A DNA stretch of 64,000 nucleotides, from assembly GCA_020796225.1 (NCBI GenBank), contig CM036756.1, positions 52,804,363 to 52,868,362 on the forward strand, given 5' to 3'. Under the pieces are notes generated by a model, which did no database searches, had not been told where the DNA came from, and was given only the letters and a program-made list of their open reading frames with translations. Position numbers and translations under genes: made by a program. The stretch is from Arion vulgaris. Its lineage: Eukaryota > Mollusca > Gastropoda > Stylommatophora > Arionidae. This document shows, one piece after another, positions 60,627 to 64,000 of this stretch; position 1 is the stretch's first letter, and every line of letters starts with the position of its first letter.

Positions 60627-62785
60627 AGTTGTACTATTAGAAATACAGTGATACCCAACTGAGCTTGGGGCGATCTGAGTTGTACTATTAGAAACACAGT
60701 GATACCCAACTGAGCTTGAGGCGATCTGAGTTGTACTATTAGAAACACAGTGATACCTGAGCTTGGGGTGACCTGAGTTGTACTATTAGAAACACAGTGA
60801 TACCCAACTGAGCTTGGGGCGATCTGAGTTGTACTATTAGAAACACAGTGCTGCCCAACTGAGCTTGAGGCGATCTGAGTTGTACTATTAGAAACACAGT
60901 GATACCTGAGCTTGGGGTGATCTGAGTTGTACTATTAGAAACACAGTGATACCCAACTGAGCTTGAGGCGATCTGAGTTGTACTATTAGAAACACAGTGC
61001 TACCCAACTGAGCTTGGGGCGATCTGAGTTGTACTATTAGAAACACAGTGATACCTGAGCTTGGGGTGATCTGAGTTGTACTATTAGAAACACAGTGATA
61101 CCCAACTGAGCTTGAGGCGATCTGAGTTGTACTATTAGAAACACAGTGATACCCAACTGAGCTTGGGGCGATCTGAGTTGTACTATTAGAAACACAGTGA
61201 TACCCAACTGAGCTTGAGGCGATCTGAGTTGTACTATTAGAAACACAGTGATACCTGAGCTTGGGGTGACCTGAGTTGTACTATTAGAAACACAGTGATA
61301 CCCAACTGAGCTTGGGGCGATCTGAGTTGTACTATTAGAAACACAGTGCTGCCCAACTGAGCTTGAGGAGATCTGAGTTGTACTATTAGAAACACAGTGA
61401 TACCTGAGCTTGGGGTGATCTGAGTTGTACTATTAGAAACACAGTGATACCCAACTGAGCTTGAGGCGATCTGAGTTGTACTATTAGAAACACAGTGATA
61501 CCTGAGCTTGGGGTGATCTGAGTTGTACTATTAGAAACACAGTGATACCCAACTGAGCTTGAGGCGATCTGAGTTGTACTATTAGAAACACAGTGATACC
61601 TGAGCTTGGGGCGATCTGAGTTGTACTATTAGAAACACAGTGATACCCAACTGAGCTTGGGGCGATCTGAGTTGTACTATTAGAAACACAGTGATACCTG
61701 AGCTTGGGGTGATCTGAGTTGTACTATTAGAAACACAGTGATACCCAACTGAGCTTGAGGCGATCTGAGTTGTACTATTAGAAACACAGTGATACCTGAG
61801 CTTGGGGCGATCTGAGTTGTACTATTAGAAACACAGTGATACCCAACTGAGCTTGGCGCGATCTGAGTTGTACTATTAGAAACACAGTGCTGCCCAACTG
61901 AGCTTGAGGCGATCTGAGTTGTACTATTAGAAACACAGTGATACCTGAGCTTGGGGTGATCTGAGTTGTACTATTAGAAACACAGTGATACCCAACTGAG
62001 CTTGAGGCGATCTGAGTTGTACTATTAGAAACACAGTGCTACCCAACTGAGCTTAGGGCGATCTGAGTTGTACTATTAGAAACACAGTGATACCTGAGCT
62101 TGGGGTGATCTGAGTTGTACTATTAGAAACACAGTGATACCCAACTGAGCTTGAGGCGATCTGAGTTGTACTATTAGAAACACAGTGATACCCAACTGAG
62201 CTTGGGGCGATCTGAGTTGTACTATTAGAAACACAGTGATACCCAACTGAGCTTGAGGCGATCTGAGTTGTACTATTAGAAACACAGTGATACCTGAGCT
62301 TGGGGTGACCTGAGTTGTACTATTAGAAACACAGTGATACCCAACTGAGCTTGGGGCGATCTGAGTTGTACTATTAGAAACACAGTGATACCCAACTGAG
62401 CTTGGGGTGATCTGAGTTGTACTATTAGAAACACAGTGATACCCAACTGAGCTTGGGGCGATCTGAGTTGTACTATTAGAAACACAGTGATACCTGAGCT
62501 TGGGGTGATCTGAGTTGTACTATTAAAAACACAGTGATACCCAACTGAGCTTGAGGCGATCTGAGTTGTACTATTAGAAACACAGTGATACCTGAGCTTG
62601 GGGCGATCTGAGTTGTACTATTAGAAACACAGTGATACCCAACTGAGCTTGGGGCGATCTGAGTTGTACTATTAGAAACACAGTGATACCCAACTGAGCT
62701 TGAGGCGATCTGAGTTGTACTATTAGAAACACAGTGATACCCAACTGAGCTTGAGGCGATCTGAGGGTTGTACTGTCAGAAACAA
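60627..62785. repeat. 51/47-bp array, about 43 copies, with a 200-bp higher-order unit
   Basis: The 51-bp unit contains GAGTTGTACTATTAGAAACA and CCCAACTGAGCTTG(A/G)GGCG; the 47-bp form has ATACCTGAGCTTGGGGTG, lacking 4 bp. Three 51-bp units plus one 47-bp unit recur as a 200-bp block (for example identical blocks at 62076 and 62276). Identical 69-aa minus frames in different blocks are repeat by-products. Confidence 0.96.
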
Positions 62786-63196
62786 CCTCACTTCCACTGA
62801 GAAAAATATGGACCACACGGTGCTACGGTGCAAGTGCACTAACTGGTATACTATTTGGTTATCACAGAACTAAATATAATTATGCTATCTTGTCTCCCAT
62901 AAACGTCAAATGTAATTGACGTATCTCAAACCAATTAATCAATTTTTTGGTTATTTTAACATTATGCATTCCTTTCTAAACTTTTCATCTCTCGAATTAT
63001 CTTTCAGCTGTCATTAAAGATTGCGAATTATTTATGAAATAGAATAGTAAGTAGTATAGAGAATATATGAAGAAATAGCATCAGCAATAGAAAATGAAAT
63101 AAGTAAGAGTAAGTAGAATAATAAGTTGTAGTAACGGTCAAAATGTGACGAATGTGAAGGAAGAGAAATACTGCAACTAAGATATTTGCAAAGATA
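62786..63196. other. Unique AT-rich stretch, no gene seen
   Basis: No motif recognised. It ends just before a LINE fragment begins at GATACAGTGCT. Confidence 0.4.
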
Positions 63197-63435
63197 CAGT
63201 GCTACTATCAGCATCACGAAAAGGGATTGAACAATTAATAGGTTAAGTGCAAGAGAAAAACAAAATCTTTATCTCAATGTGCAAAAACAAAAATAATGAC
63301 AACTGATGAAGCAAGCATGACTAAATATATTTTTATCAACAGAGAGAAAAAAAAAGAAAATTGGAACAGTTTTGAATATCTCGGTTCGCTGCCAACAAGA
63401 GCTGAAAATGGGATGAAAGAAATTAACAGAAAAAC

Positions 63436-63591
63436 TTGGCTGAAATCGGATGCACATGTCCTAAACGTGTAGTAGTCTATGCGTTTAGGGGCCTACCAAA
63501 CCAATATGCAACGTAAACACGTTCTTGGCAAAGATCAAACATATCACAGAGTGATTAGAATTGGTAGTAAAGAACGAAAGCAAAGAAGAAG
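63436..63591 (+). mobile_element. 156-bp GAA-tailed element nested in a LINE, 11-bp target duplication
   Basis: AACAGAAAAAC lies at 63425-63435 and again at 63592-63602, and the LINE sequence reads continuously if the interval is removed. The insert is the second copy of the element at about 6050-6230 and ends CAAAGAAGAAG. Retroposition into an already present LINE is therefore clear. Confidence 0.85.
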
Positions 63592-63696
63592 AACAGAAAA
63601 ACAAAGACAGCCTTAAAAATAATTGAATCATTAAAATAGTATGGAATTGAATTAATAGGAAAACGTCAGAATATAAATAGCATGCTCATTTTCAGT

Positions 63697-64000
63697 GGAA
63701 AACGTATGTGTGTGAACCATGGACAGTTAACACAGCAGAAAACGTATGGGTGTGTACCATAGACAGTTAACACACAGCAGAAAACGTATGGGTGTGTACC
63801 ATAGACAGTTAACACACAGCATAAAACGTATGGGTGTGTACCATAGACAGTTAACACAGCAGAAAACGTATGTGTGTGTACCATAGACAGTTAACACAGC
63901 AGAAAACGTATGGGTGTGTACCATAGACAGTTAACACACAGCAGAAAACGTATGGGTGTGTACCATGGACAGTTAACACAGCAGAAAACGTATGGGTGTG
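63697..64000. repeat. 40/42-bp array seeded in the LINE YGCEAW segment, truncated by the window end
   Basis: About seven and a half units: AAAACGTATGGGTGTGTACC then AT(A/G)GACAGTTAACAC(AC)AGCAG. The ordinary LINE at 14838 reads GGCAACGTATGGGTGTGAAG, CATGGGCATTTAATAAAGCA, GTGG, so each unit is a diverged copy of the YGCEAW-coding segment. Units alternate between 40 and 42 bp. It extends past 64000. Confidence 0.93.

Larger units (their letters stand above)
63197..64000 (+). pseudogene. LINE ORF2 3' fragment, interrupted by an insertion and an array
   Basis: Same family as 14495-15263 and begins at the same place (GATACAGTG). Alignable blocks: AATCTTTATCTCAATGTG, TTTTTATCAACAGAGAG, TTTTGAATATCTCGGTTCGC, GAAAATGGGATGAAAGAAAT. 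It is interrupted by a 156-bp insertion, continues to the equivalent of CIFPVATYGCEAW (about 63688), and there turns into a 40/42-bp array running off the window. Homopolymer indels (AAAAAAAAAGAAAA near 63346) and stops show that it is dead. Confidence 0.75.

Overview
This window is eukaryotic (metazoan) nuclear DNA. It is AT-rich and has no compact or operon-like coding, but it contains a spliced immunoglobulin-type exon with a textbook acceptor and donor, many broken non-LTR retrotransposons (LINEs), tRNA-headed SINE-like elements and microsatellites. The mix of LINE families and the style of the Ig exon suggest a protostome invertebrate, perhaps a mollusc. That is inference; nothing here identifies the species.

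More than half of the window is tandem repeat. In order: 60/52-bp array (1-872), TCAA microsatellite (1779-1925), 43-bp and 63-bp arrays inside one LINE (2386-5907), 34-bp array inside a SINE head (6451-7595), 36-bp array (7798-8449), Ig exon on the minus strand (8775-8920), 17-bp array (11070-14350), LINE insertions (14495-16396), 33/34-bp array (16854-17810), 34/38-bp array (19111-19940), LINE pieces mixed with a 79-bp array (20033-22275), the 5' end of a LINE with a 77-bp array (22860-24302) running into a 6.5-kb 54-bp array (24303-30815), a 28-bp array and two LINE tails (30965-32660), a target-site-duplication-bounded LINE containing an 18-codon repeat (33486-36223), an 8-kb 95-bp array (36516-44580), 60-bp, 15-bp and 86-bp arrays (44947-46875), an 11.2-kb, nearly invariant 50-bp array (48796-59977), a TTCTA microsatellite, a 51/47-bp array (60627-62785), and a LINE whose conserved YGCEAW segment is tandemly repeated to the window edge (63197-64000).

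The unifying observation is that many arrays are amplified pieces of retrotransposons rather than unrelated satellites. Several repeat units can be aligned by eye to LINE protein motifs (endonuclease N-terminus, the segment before the RT catalytic motif, the RNase H to zinc-knuckle linker, the YGCEAW segment, the C-terminal tail) or to a SINE's Pol III A box, and LINE or SINE sequence resumes on the far side of the array. The only host gene seen is the single Ig exon. The arrays on either side of it may lie in very long introns of that gene, but the window cannot prove this. No intact transposon, rRNA gene, confident functional tRNA, CRISPR array or bacterial-type gene was found.
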